From CAZGMN01 sp964645765 (GTDB lineage: Bacteria > Acidobacteriota > Aminicenantia > Aminicenantales > Aminicenantaceae), in contig CAZYBE010000005.1 in assembly GCA_964645765.1 (NCBI GenBank), positions 51,958 to 115,957 on the forward strand: a stretch of 64,000 bases of DNA, read 5' to 3'. Below, piece after piece: positions 8,880 through 16,478 of this stretch (positions are counted from its first letter, which is position 1; each line of letters opens with the position of its first letter). Both the position numbers and the translations under genes were made by a program. The notes below the pieces were generated by a model. That model was not told the origin of the DNA, made no database searches, and saw only the letters and a program-made list of their open reading frames with translations.

Positions 8880-10358
8880 ATGGCGCGTAAAAGCTTGCTT
8901 ATTGTCCTTATCGCTTTATTTTCCTTGGCGATTTTATGCGGCCAGCAGCCTGGTGAGGTCAGCTATCACGATGAAGGGACCATGCCTGGCGGCAAAGCCG
9001 GCGAACGAATCCAATCCATCATCAGCACCCTGAACTCGAACAATCCTGAAGGAATACGGCGCTTTTTGGAAGAAGAATGCACCGAAAGCTTCCGCAGCTT
9101 TGCTCCTATCGATGAGCACATCAAGGTTTTTCTCAGCGTCCGGCGCCAGACAGGAGGAGTCGATTTTCACAGCATCCGCACCTATGTTCCGGAAAGGAAG
9201 GGCGAGACTGTCGTCATCCTAAGGGACCGTAATTTTGAAAGCTGGCAGGCTTTCACTGTCAGGTTTGACGGCTCGGAGAAATATCTTGTTGCCGGGCTAA
9301 GCTTCAATACTGCCCGCACGCCCACAGATGTAAAGGAACCTGATATAACCGAAGCGCAATTCATCAAAGCGATGAAAGACCTGATGCAGAGACTCTGCCG
9401 GGGAGATATTTTCTCCGGAACGCTTCTTATTGCCAAGGGTGATAAAGTGCTCCTGACCCATGCCTGCGGTGAGGCAAGCAAAAGCTATCACGTGCCCAAT
9501 AATATCGATACAAAATTCAACCTGGGCTCGATGAACAAGATGTTTACAGCCACGGCAATCGTCCAGCTTGTGGAGAAAGGCAGGCTTTCTTATGATGAGC
9601 CGATCAGCAAGTATGTGGACGAAACCTGGCTTGCCAAAGACATGACTTCAAAAATCACAGTCCATCATCTGCTGACTCATACCTCTGGATTGGGCAGCTA
9701 CTTCAACGAGACTTACTCGAAAGGCTCGCGCGAGCTCTACCGGAACGTGGCGGATTTTAAGGCGCTGGTGAAAGGGGAAAAACTGGCCTTCGAACCCGGA
9801 AAGCGATTCAGGTACAGCAACACAGGGATGCTCCTTCTGGGCGTCGTGATCGAAAGCGTGACAGGCGAGAGTTATTTCGATTATATCCGCAAAAACATCT
9901 ATGAGCCTGCCGGGATGAAGAACTCGGATAGCTACGAGATGGATTATCCGGTGGAAAACCTGGCGATCGGTTACAGCCCTGATTGGAAAAGCCCCTACGG
10001 CTGGCAGAACAATCTTTTCAAGCACGTCATCAAAGGCGGTCCTGCAGGCGGTGGATTCTCAACAGTCAGCGACCTGCATCGCTTCGCTCAGGCTCTGCTG
10101 GCGGGGAAGCTTGTTTCAAAAGAATCTCTGAAGACCATGTGGAAAGATTATTCAGGTGAACGCTATGGCTATGGTTTTGGGGTTAATGAAGGCCCGAACG
10201 GCAAGGTTGTCGGCCACGGCGGCGGTTTTGAGGGCATCAATTCAAACCTCGATATCTACTTAGATAAAGGCTATATCGCAGCCGTGCTATCCAACTATGA
10301 CCAGGCCGCCAGCCCTGTCGCCCAGAAAATCAATCAGTTGCTTTCGAGAATGAAATAG
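8880..10358 (+). CDS. serine hydrolase of the class C beta-lactamase family, exported
   Basis: 492 residues from ATG 8880, chosen because AAAAAGGAGGAG lies just upstream and a signal peptide (KSLLIVLIALFSLAILCG) follows directly. Residues about 30-150 form an N-terminal extension (DUF3887/NTF2-like in appearance), and the rest is a penicillin-binding-like serine hydrolase: the SxxK nucleophile motif is SMNK, the second motif is YSN in RYSNTG, and the third is HGGG, corresponding to the family's KTG/HxG. These enzymes are mostly esterases, D-aminopeptidases or peptidases rather than true beta-lactamases. Substrate unknown. A paralogous enzyme lies at 27624-29042. It precedes hgcA by about 105 bases, which contain a promoter, so it is likely not co-transcribed with it. 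Confidence 0.9.
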   Translation: MARKSLLIVLIALFSLAILCGQQPGEVSYHDEGTMPGGKAGERIQSIISTLNSNNPEGIRRFLEEECTESFRSFAPIDEHIKVFLSVRRQTGGVDFHSIRTYVPERKGETVVILRDRNFESWQAFTVRFDGSEKYLVAGLSFNTARTPTDVKEPDITEAQFIKAMKDLMQRLCRGDIFSGTLLIAKGDKVLLTHACGEASKSYHVPNNIDTKFNLGSMNKMFTATAIVQLVEKGRLSYDEPISKYVDETWLAKDMTSKITVHHLLTHTSGLGSYFNETYSKGSRELYRNVADFKALVKGEKLAFEPGKRFRYSNTGMLLLGVVIESVTGESYFDYIRKNIYEPAGMKNSDSYEMDYPVENLAIGYSPDWKSPYGWQNNLFKHVIKGGPAGGGFSTVSDLHRFAQALLAGKLVSKESLKTMWKDYSGERYGYGFGVNEGPNGKVVGHGGGFEGINSNLDIYLDKGYIAAVLSNYDQAASPVAQKINQLLSRMK

Positions 10359-10407
10359 ATAAAAGTTCGATAGCATAACATTCAACTTGTTTATAAATTA
10401 TTGTTTT

Positions 10408-10436
10408 TTGACATCTCTCTTTCTCTGTGTTAAAAA
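10408..10436 (+). promoter_or_regulatory. predicted sigma70-type promoter of hgcAB
   Basis: A perfect -35 box TTGACA (10408-10413), 17-base spacer and -10-like TAAAAA (10431-10436, 4 of 6). It sits 27 bases before the hgcA ATG in an AT-rich gap. Prediction from sequence only. Confidence 0.55.
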
Positions 10437-10463
10437 ATTTTCTTGGGAAGAGAAGGCTCAGAC

Positions 10464-11477
10464 ATGATTCAAGATAAAAACAATTCTCCTTCTCAACCCC
10501 CCATCCCGCAGACTTCGAATTCTATCACCCTGAAAAACCGCTGGGATCATTTCTTGGCTCGCATAGGCTATCGACGGAAATGGCATCGAGTCAACCCGGG
10601 GCTTTATTCACTCGGGCATCCCTCTCCGGAATCGCCTGTCTTTGTCACAGCCAATTACACCTTGAGCTTTGACGCCCTGCGCTCATCGCTCAGAAATATT
10701 GACGGCTATATCCTTGTTCTCGACACCAAGGGAATCAATGTCTGGTGTTCAGCAGGGGCAGAGATATTCAGCACAGAAGAGCTGGTCAACAGGATCAATG
10801 CAGTTTCTCTCCATGAAGTCGTGAGCCATCGAACATTGATTTTGCCCCAATTGAGCGCATCAGGAGTTGCAGCCCATGAAGTCAAGAAGAAATCAGGATT
10901 CAAGGTCGAGTACGGCCCAGTCCGGGCAAAGGACCTGCCTGAATATCTCCTGACTCATCAAGCAACCCAGGAGATGCGACAGGTTCGCTTCAGCCTGCGT
11001 GACCGCCTTGTCCTCATTCCGGTAGAAATAACTAATACTCTGTTTCTGCTATTGATTACAACAGTTATTTTTTTCGCTGTAGGCGGTTTTCTCCTTTCTG
11101 CAGGTTGGGTCGCAGCTGTGCTTGCCGGCCTGGTTCTCTTCCCAATTTTACTCCCTTGGATCCCTTCGCCAAATTTTAGCACAAAAGGCTTTATATTGGG
11201 CGGAGCAGTGGCTCTTCCCTTTGTTTTAACAATAACCATCGGGAAGCCGGGTGCGCCGATATGGCAAAAGATTTCCTGGGCTGCGGTCTATTTGACGGCT
11301 TTTCCTTCCGTTACCGGGTTCTTAGCATTAAATTTTACAGGATCAACAACGTTTACTTCCAGAAGCGGAGTCAGACGTGAAATATTCACCTATATCCCGG
11401 TGATGGCTTGGATGTTTGGCGGAGGCATGCTGTGCCTGGTTATCACGATTCTTCTCCGTCTTTTTGGAGCTGGATGA
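10464..11477 (+). CDS. hgcA: HgcA, corrinoid-dependent mercury methyltransferase (variant cap helix)
   Basis: 337 residues from ATG 10464; a TTG at 10443 is also in frame, but AGAAGG seven bases before the ATG favours the later start. HgcA transfers a methyl group from its cobalamin to Hg(II), with HgcB supplying electrons. The cytoplasmic corrinoid domain (residues about 45-170) shows the HgcA-specific run ILVLDTKGINVWC, with Cys95 at the position of the catalytic cap-helix cysteine, followed by HRTLILPQLSASGVAAHEVK and YGPVRAKDLPEYL. Five membrane helices follow (residues about 195-335), with the family signature FLALNFTGSTTFTSRSGV before the last. The cap motif is NVWCSAGA, so the usual Ala after Cys is Ser and the usual Lys is Ala (10737-10760). 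Stop overlaps the hgcB start. Very likely HgcA by architecture and pairing; activity is unproven. Confidence 0.9.
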   Translation: MIQDKNNSPSQPPIPQTSNSITLKNRWDHFLARIGYRRKWHRVNPGLYSLGHPSPESPVFVTANYTLSFDALRSSLRNIDGYILVLDTKGINVWCSAGAEIFSTEELVNRINAVSLHEVVSHRTLILPQLSASGVAAHEVKKKSGFKVEYGPVRAKDLPEYLLTHQATQEMRQVRFSLRDRLVLIPVEITNTLFLLLITTVIFFAVGGFLLSAGWVAAVLAGLVLFPILLPWIPSPNFSTKGFILGGAVALPFVLTITIGKPGAPIWQKISWAAVYLTAFPSVTGFLALNFTGSTTFTSRSGVRREIFTYIPVMAWMFGGGMLCLVITILLRLFGAG

Positions 11478-11761
11478 TGAAAAGCGCCTATATCTCGAAT
11501 ACACTCAGATACAATGCTGATTTGTGCAGCGGCTGCGGGATGTGCAGCGTGGTTTGTCCCCACCAGGTTTTCGCTCAGAATGAGCGCCTGGCCCAGCTCA
11601 TTCGGCCCCAGGCCTGTATGGAATGCGGGGCATGCCAGCGCAACTGCCCGACAAACGCCATTATAGTTCGCAGCGGCGTAGGCTGTGCCTATGCCCAAAT
11701 GCTTGCCGCTTTAAAAGGGAAAAAAGAGGCTAGCTGTGATATCGAGAATGCTATCTTATAA
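11474..11761 (+). CDS. hgcB: HgcB, 2[4Fe-4S] ferredoxin partner of HgcA
   Basis: 95 residues from ATG 11474, or 94 from ATG 11477; the start overlaps the hgcA stop (ATGATGA), and GGAG lies just upstream, so the two are translationally coupled. Two ferredoxin motifs (C-x2-C-x2-C-x3-C, numbering from 11477: Cys17, 20, 23, 27 and Cys47, 50, 53, 57) bind two 4Fe-4S clusters; the second contains the HgcB signature CMECGAC. The conserved extra cysteine in GVGCA (Cys70) is present. Canonical HgcB ends in a Cys-Cys pair that is thought to handle Hg(II); here only one C-terminal cysteine (Cys87, in ASCDIE) is visible. HgcB reduces the corrinoid of HgcA to Co(I). Confidence 0.9.
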   Translation: MMKSAYISNTLRYNADLCSGCGMCSVVCPHQVFAQNERLAQLIRPQACMECGACQRNCPTNAIIVRSGVGCAYAQMLAALKGKKEASCDIENAIL

Positions 11762-11783
11762 GTAAGAATGTAAGGAGGTTTTC

Positions 11784-13172
11784 ATGGGTATATCGCGACG
11801 TCATTTCATGAAAAATGTCGGATTGGGCTTAACAGGCCTCGGCTTAGGAGCCCGAAGTACCGCTCGCTCTCAGCCTGCAGTTTCCAGCAGGTCAGAAAAA
11901 CTGCTTGTCAAGAGTTCTGACCATCCTGAACCGGCAACATTCGACCGCCTGCCTCTCAGCTGGTATAAAGAGACGGTCAGGCGTCTCAAGGAAAAAGTGG
12001 CTGAGAAAGGGGCTGAGGCCATTCTTATCCAGAATCCCTTGAACATCATCTATTTCACAGGTCTCTTTCACAACCCAACAGAGCGGCCTTTTTACGCTCT
12101 ATTCCCGGTTAAAGAGGATGCGCTTTACTGGTATCATCCTGGCCTGGATAGGGATTTGGTGACTTCCTGGTGGAGCACTGGAAACGAGTATTATTTTGAT
12201 TACCTCCATGCTGAGGGAGCCTTTCCAAACAAGGGTAAAGTTGTTCAGGGAAAGACTGTTGACCTATTCGCCTGGCTTCTCGAGGGATTGAAGAAGAGAG
12301 GATTCGGAGAAAAGACATTAGCGGTTGACACTGAGTTTTCTCCTCTAAGGTTAAAAAAGGCGAATGAAGTCCTGCCCAAGGCGAAGTTCATCGACACGAG
12401 CGACATCTGCCTCAAGATGAGAATGGTTAAGACAAAAGAGGAAATTGCTCTGATTCAGAGAGCGATGGATTATTTCAGCAAAATCCATGCCTTTGCCAGG
12501 GATTTTATCCTGGAGAAAGGAACAGACGCCACCGACTTTGATGTCCAGCAGGCAGCCATTAAATATGGAACCGACTTGATCATGAAAGATATCAAGAGAG
12601 ACGGGAAGCCTCATACCGCAGTGGGGATATCGGTCGACGTAGGCTGCCGCACTGGAGCAGCCACAGCTTATCCTCATCCCAACCAGTTCTTCCACAAGAA
12701 GATTGAGAGGGGAGATGCGCTTCAGGTGTCTGGAGTCGTCAGGATAGGCGGGTATGGAGGAGAGCTCTACCGTTACTACCAGATCCTGCCCTGGGACAGC
12801 CACAGGGAGAAATTGTGGCAGGTTGTCACCGATTGTGTCCGCATCCAGGAGCAGGAGTCGAAGGCCGGCAAGACCTGCTCTGAGGTCACTTTCAAGATTC
12901 ATCAGTATCAGGTCAAGAAGGGAGTCGAGAAATACATCTACCATCGCCCGGCCCACGGCGAAGGAATGGAAGGCCACCAGGCTCCCTGGCTTGCTCTTGG
13001 AGATTACACAGTCCTCGAGGAAGGGATGATGTTCAGTGTTGAGCCCGGGCTTTATGACTCTGAAAAAGGCTTCGGCTATAACCCGAGCGATAATCTGTTG
13101 GTGACAAAACAGAAAGGCGTGCTGATGAGCAGCATTCCCTACACCAAAGAGTGGATGGTCTTGAAGCTTTAG
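11784..13172 (+). CDS. Tat-exported M24-fold protein lacking several metal ligands
   Basis: 462 residues with a twin-arginine leader (SRRHFMKN, residues 4-11, then a Gly/Leu-rich core). An AMP_N-like domain (about residues 60-200) precedes a pita-bread M24 domain. Aligned by eye with the intact M24 enzyme at 52323, the ligand His (AHGEGM) and one Glu (SVEPGLYD) remain, but both aspartates are replaced (Ser in LQVSGVV, Glu in GGELYRYY) and the last Glu is lost (NPSDNLLV). A dimetal aminopeptidase is therefore unlikely; a creatinase-like hydrolase, which needs no metal, or a binding protein is possible. SD AAGGAGG precedes the start. It begins 22 bases after hgcB and could be on the same transcript. 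Confidence 0.8.
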   Translation: MGISRRHFMKNVGLGLTGLGLGARSTARSQPAVSSRSEKLLVKSSDHPEPATFDRLPLSWYKETVRRLKEKVAEKGAEAILIQNPLNIIYFTGLFHNPTERPFYALFPVKEDALYWYHPGLDRDLVTSWWSTGNEYYFDYLHAEGAFPNKGKVVQGKTVDLFAWLLEGLKKRGFGEKTLAVDTEFSPLRLKKANEVLPKAKFIDTSDICLKMRMVKTKEEIALIQRAMDYFSKIHAFARDFILEKGTDATDFDVQQAAIKYGTDLIMKDIKRDGKPHTAVGISVDVGCRTGAATAYPHPNQFFHKKIERGDALQVSGVVRIGGYGGELYRYYQILPWDSHREKLWQVVTDCVRIQEQESKAGKTCSEVTFKIHQYQVKKGVEKYIYHRPAHGEGMEGHQAPWLALGDYTVLEEGMMFSVEPGLYDSEKGFGYNPSDNLLVTKQKGVLMSSIPYTKEWMVLKL

Positions 13173-13229
13173 CAGGCTTTATCTCAAATTCCTGGTTTCA
13201 GCTTACCCCAGTTTTTAATTCTGAAACGC

Positions 13230-13259
13230 TTGACAGATAAAGACCATAAAATTTAAAAA
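13230..13259 (+). promoter_or_regulatory. predicted promoter upstream of methyltransferase
   Basis: TTGACA (13230-13235), 18-base spacer, TAAAAA (13254-13259). Same box pair as upstream of hgcA apart from one spacer base. Prediction only. Confidence 0.4.
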
Positions 13260-13325
13260 CTATTGTTGATGAGATTTTTTGTCGATAATTAGAAATTAAA
13301 AAGACAAGATTAAAACAAAGCTTAT

Positions 13326-14015
13326 ATGACTAAGGGAAAAAAACAGATAATTTCGAATATTCTGAAAACTATTGAATTCCAGGTTTCCTATATTGCCAAA
13401 TTTTTCTTTTTCTATATTCCAAAGAGTTTGGAGATTTTAATCAAGGAACGCCAATATGAAAAGAGATTTGGGATAGAGACAAGCACCATCTATCTTTTAA
13501 GAGATAATCTAAGCCTGTATAAGGATGGCGAGGATTACCAGCCGACACCTTATAAAAAGTTGGAGAAAGTTGTTGAATATCTAAAACTGAGCAGCGATGA
13601 TGTCTGCGCAGACCTCGGCTGCGGCAAAGGAAGAGTCGTCTTTTTCTTTGCTTCACAGAAAGTGAAAAAAGTCATCGGCGTGGAATTGGTCGAAAATCTG
13701 GTGAACATCGCAAAGAAAAATTTGAATAGCTTAAAAATAAAAGACAGAGCAACAGTTGAGATTTTTCTTGGCGATGTGACAAGCTTCAATTTTGAAGAAT
13801 GCACGATATTTTTCCTGTTCAATCCCTTCGGATACAAAACGCTGGAAAAAGTCATTCTTAATATAAAAAATACATTGGTCACCAATCCCAGGAGAATTCG
13901 AATTCTCTATTATAATCCTGCTCACCGCAAGATGTTGGATAATGAAGATTGGTTAATTCTCGAAGGCCAGGTCGATAAAACCAATATCTTTGTCTGGCAT
14001 AATATCTCGGATTAA
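13326..14015 (+). CDS. class I SAM-dependent methyltransferase
   Basis: 229 residues. The SAM-binding motif I is DLGCGKGRVVFFF (about residue 97), followed by the acidic end of strand 2 (VIGVELVENLV) and a post-motif FFLFNPFG in the position of motif IV. The first 60 residues are helical and hydrophobic (SYIAKFFFFYIPKSL) and may associate with the membrane. The substrate cannot be predicted. The gene is clearly more AT-rich than its neighbours and has no obvious Shine-Dalgarno before ATG 13326, which could indicate recent acquisition. It converges on the C_GCAxxG_C_C gene across a 20-bp inverted repeat. Confidence 0.8.
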   Translation: MTKGKKQIISNILKTIEFQVSYIAKFFFFYIPKSLEILIKERQYEKRFGIETSTIYLLRDNLSLYKDGEDYQPTPYKKLEKVVEYLKLSSDDVCADLGCGKGRVVFFFASQKVKKVIGVELVENLVNIAKKNLNSLKIKDRATVEIFLGDVTSFNFEECTIFFLFNPFGYKTLEKVILNIKNTLVTNPRRIRILYYNPAHRKMLDNEDWLILEGQVDKTNIFVWHNISD

Positions 14016-14046
14016 TCCGACCTAATAATTTGGATTCGTAATTATG

Positions 14047-14109
14047 GGGACACAATACTTAATTATTGACCGAAAAAAAGACCTTAGCGATAATTAAGTA
14101 TTGTGTCCC
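14047..14109. repeat. perfect 20-bp inverted repeat GGGACACAATACTTAATTAT
   Basis: Left arm 14047-14066, right arm 14090-14109, 23-base spacer. It fills the space between two convergent genes, and the right arm touches the stop codon of the minus-strand gene, so it may act as a bidirectional terminator. The arm sequence resembles the GGGGACACAATACTTAATT repeats that I associate with REP/IS200-like (RAYT) elements in other bacteria; no transposase is nearby. Confidence 0.8.
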
Positions 14110-14544
14110 TCAAATTAGCTGGGCGACAATTTCTGCGGCATCACGGATAAATCTCGGGCAGACATTCTCGAATAGCTTGTTGTCTTGAGCCAGCTTCAAT
14201 CCTTCAGGCGTGCTGATATCACAATTAAGCAGTTCCCTGCAGACAATCGAGCTGTTGCGGGCCTCAAATCTTTTGACGAATTCCCTGATAAGTCCATAAT
14301 TTTGGTCTCTTATTTGCTCATCCTGGGCTCTGACCCGGCCGAACTTAAGCCCGATGACCATGAAGGCGCCGGTCGCCGCCCCGCAGGTTTTTCCCATGCG
14401 GGCCATCCCCCCGCCAAAAGACGTGGCAATCTTCAGAGCAAGCTCACGGTTCAAGCCGAACTGAGGAGCGTAGCTGGAAAACACTGACTGAGCACAATTG
14501 AATCCTTCCTTAAAACACGATACCGCATCTTCAGCCCTATTCAT
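14110..14544 (-). CDS. C_GCAxxG_C_C family protein
   Basis: 144 residues. The name-giving cysteine pattern is visible: an early Cys (FNCAQ, residue 17), then the GKTCGAATGA motif around residue 53, then Cys in IVCREL and NCDIS and a final Cys in ENVCP. The family (TIGR01909-type) is a small all-helical, presumably redox-active or metal-binding protein of unknown function, frequent in anaerobes. Residues between motifs, including SFGGGMARMG, are well conserved. SD AGGAGG lies eight bases before ATG 14544. Confidence 0.88.
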   Translation of the reverse strand: MNRAEDAVSCFKEGFNCAQSVFSSYAPQFGLNRELALKIATSFGGGMARMGKTCGAATGAFMVIGLKFGRVRAQDEQIRDQNYGLIREFVKRFEARNSSIVCRELLNCDISTPEGLKLAQDNKLFENVCPRFIRDAAEIVAQLI

Positions 14545-14896
14545 GCCTCAGACCTCCTTTCCTAGATTAATAATTTTAAAATTCCAACCATTTGGAAATA
14601 GCCTTTATATTCCCGTGAGTAAAAATATCTGGGCAAAGATAATAATAAAATAATAAATTATAAGTGCTGATGCAAGGCGGAATGTCTTCTCAACATCCAG
14701 CTTGTGTCATAATGGGATTTTCCATCACGGAAAAAAGGATTCTTATTAGTGAAAATTTTATTTATAATTTATGAAAGTTACGTGGTAAAATGAATCGGAA
14801 TTTATTCTTTGTTCCAAAAAACTCTAAGGGTAAGAACGCAGGTGCCCATAGAAAAGGGCCAAAGACAATCGAAGAAACCGTGAACAGGTGCGGAAG
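14545..14896. other. AT-rich intergenic region between divergent genes
   Basis: 352 bases between the divergent C_GCAxxG_C_C and Nudix genes. It is AT-rich and should hold promoters for both, but I see no convincing consensus pair. A small hairpin TTTTCC-atcac-GGAAAA (14718-14734) resembles hairpins at 42510 and 32482. Nothing else recognisable. Confidence 0.5.
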
Positions 14897-15280
14897 ATGC
14901 CAAAAGTGACAGCAGCCATAATCGAAAAAGAAGGGAAAATCCTCATTGCCAGAAGGAAAAAGGAAGATTCTATGGCTGATAAATGGGAATTTCCAGGAGG
15001 AGAGATTGAGTCGAACGAGACTCCAGAGGAATGCTTAAAAAGGGAGCTCTTCGAAGAATTTGGCATTGATGTCGAAGTGGGAGAATTTATCGGCTCAAGT
15101 CGAGCCTTGTCACCCCCGCACTCGATCGAGCTCATGGCTTATAGAGTTTCCCATATCTCCGGCGAGTTTAGGCCAGCGGCTCACCAGGAAATCAGATGGG
15201 TGCTTCCTTCAGAATTGAAAGGCTATGACTTTACTGAAGCCGATAGAATGATTATCAAGAAATTATTAAGCAGAGTCTGA
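14897..15280 (+). CDS. mutT: MutT-type Nudix hydrolase ((d)NTP pyrophosphohydrolase)
   Basis: 127 residues from ATG 14897; a GTG three codons upstream is in frame but offers nothing more. The Nudix box is complete: GGEIESNETPEECLKREL then FEEFGID (G-x5-E-x7-RE-x2-EE-x-G), which binds the catalytic Mg2+. Length and the N-terminal VTAAIIEKEGKILIARR are typical for the MutT / CTP pyrophosphohydrolase subgroup that removes oxidised nucleotides such as 8-oxo-dGTP. The next gene begins 8 bases after its stop, so the two are likely co-transcribed. Gene name by family resemblance; exact nucleotide specificity is not determined. Confidence 0.88.
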   Translation: MPKVTAAIIEKEGKILIARRKKEDSMADKWEFPGGEIESNETPEECLKRELFEEFGIDVEVGEFIGSSRALSPPHSIELMAYRVSHISGEFRPAAHQEIRWVLPSELKGYDFTEADRMIIKKLLSRV

Positions 15281-15288
15281 GCTTCAAA

Positions 15289-16461
15289 ATGGAAAACGAG
15301 AGCGTCATTCTTCACAAAAACAAGGACAAAGCCATCCGTAACCGTCACCACTGGATTTTTTCCGGAGCCGTCAAGAGCTTTCCCCCTGGTTTTGAAAACG
15401 GAAGCATTCTCGCTGTGCGCAACTTCGAGGGCGAGCATTTGGGCTATGCCTATTTCAACGAGAAGTGCTCAATCGCGGGCAGGATGATAAGCTTTGACGA
15501 GACTCTGCCCCTTGAAGCCATCAAGAAGAGCATCAAAGACGCTATTGCGCTCCGCCAACAGCTCTACGATGAAAAAACAAACGCCTTTCGCCTGGTCAAC
15601 GGAGAAGGAGATAACCTTCCTGGCCTTGTTGTCGACCGTTATGCCGATGTTCTTGTCATCCAGATTACGACTTTGGGCATGGAAAAGCTCAAGCCTTTCT
15701 TGGTCGAAGCCCTCACAGAGAAATTTTCTCCGCGCTGTATCTATGAAAAATCAAACCTTCCCTCCCGAAGGGAAGAGGGATTGGCTGATTTCGAAGGACT
15801 GCTCGCTGGTGAAATGGCCGACACTGTCGAGATTTCAGAGGACGGAGTCCGTTTTCTTGTCGAGCTGCCTGGCTCACAGAAAACCGGGTTCTTCCTGGAC
15901 CAGCGCGAGATGCGAAAGCTTGTCCGTTCCCATTCCAGAGGCAGGCGTGTCCTGGATTGCTTCTCCTACACTGGGGGCTTTTCTGTCTATGCTTTAGCCG
16001 GCGGAGCAGCTAAGGTTGACCTGGTGGATACTTCAGAAAAAGCCCTTGCCCTGGCCCGACAAAACCTCAAACTCAACGGCTTTGAGGGGGAGGCCAATCA
16101 TTTCTATGTTGCCGATGTCTTCGAGTTCCTCCGCCAGCGGGAGCTTTCCTATGACTTCGTCATCCTCGACCCTCCTGCTTTCGCCAAAAAGAAGATTGAC
16201 GTCAGGCAAGCCTGCCGGGGATACAAGGACATCAACCGCCTCGTTTTTCAAAAAATTCCAGGCCGCAGCTTTGTCCTCACTTTCTCCTGCTCTTTCTTTG
16301 TCGATGAAGCTCTGTTCCAGAAAGTTGTTTTTCAAGCAGCGAGCGATGCGAAGAGGAATGTGCGCATCATTCAGCGCCACCACCTGGCCTGCGACCATCC
16401 CATTAGCATCTATCATCCGGAGAGCGATTATTTGAAAGGCTTCTTGCTCTACATCGATTGA
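15289..16461 (+). CDS. rlmI: RlmI-like 23S rRNA (cytosine-C5) methyltransferase
   Basis: 390 residues. An N-terminal PUA domain (residues 1-80, RNRHHWIFSGAVKSF) is followed by an EEHEE linker domain with NGEGDNLPGLVVDRYAD, then a Rossmann methyltransferase with motif I VLDCFSYTGGF (about residue 222) and the catalytic motif IV DPPAF (about 291), then a motif VI cysteine in LTFSCSFFV. This order matches the RlmI/YccW family that methylates C1962 of 23S rRNA using SAM. Cytoplasmic. It sits 8 bases downstream of the Nudix gene and 17 bases upstream of the nuclease gene, so a three-gene operon is likely. The conserved LPGLVVDRY motif makes the family call firm; the specific target base is inferred. 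Confidence 0.9.
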   Translation: MENESVILHKNKDKAIRNRHHWIFSGAVKSFPPGFENGSILAVRNFEGEHLGYAYFNEKCSIAGRMISFDETLPLEAIKKSIKDAIALRQQLYDEKTNAFRLVNGEGDNLPGLVVDRYADVLVIQITTLGMEKLKPFLVEALTEKFSPRCIYEKSNLPSRREEGLADFEGLLAGEMADTVEISEDGVRFLVELPGSQKTGFFLDQREMRKLVRSHSRGRRVLDCFSYTGGFSVYALAGGAAKVDLVDTSEKALALARQNLKLNGFEGEANHFYVADVFEFLRQRELSYDFVILDPPAFAKKKIDVRQACRGYKDINRLVFQKIPGRSFVLTFSCSFFVDEALFQKVVFQAASDAKRNVRIIQRHHLACDHPISIYHPESDYLKGFLLYID

Positions 16462-16478
16462 AGTTTTAAGGAGGAAAA

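Noticed and set aside
8880..10358. True beta-lactamase (antibiotic resistance)
   Set aside because: SxxK, Tyr-x-Asn and the third motif are shared by many esterases and peptidases; the length and extra domain do not fit a classical resistance enzyme.
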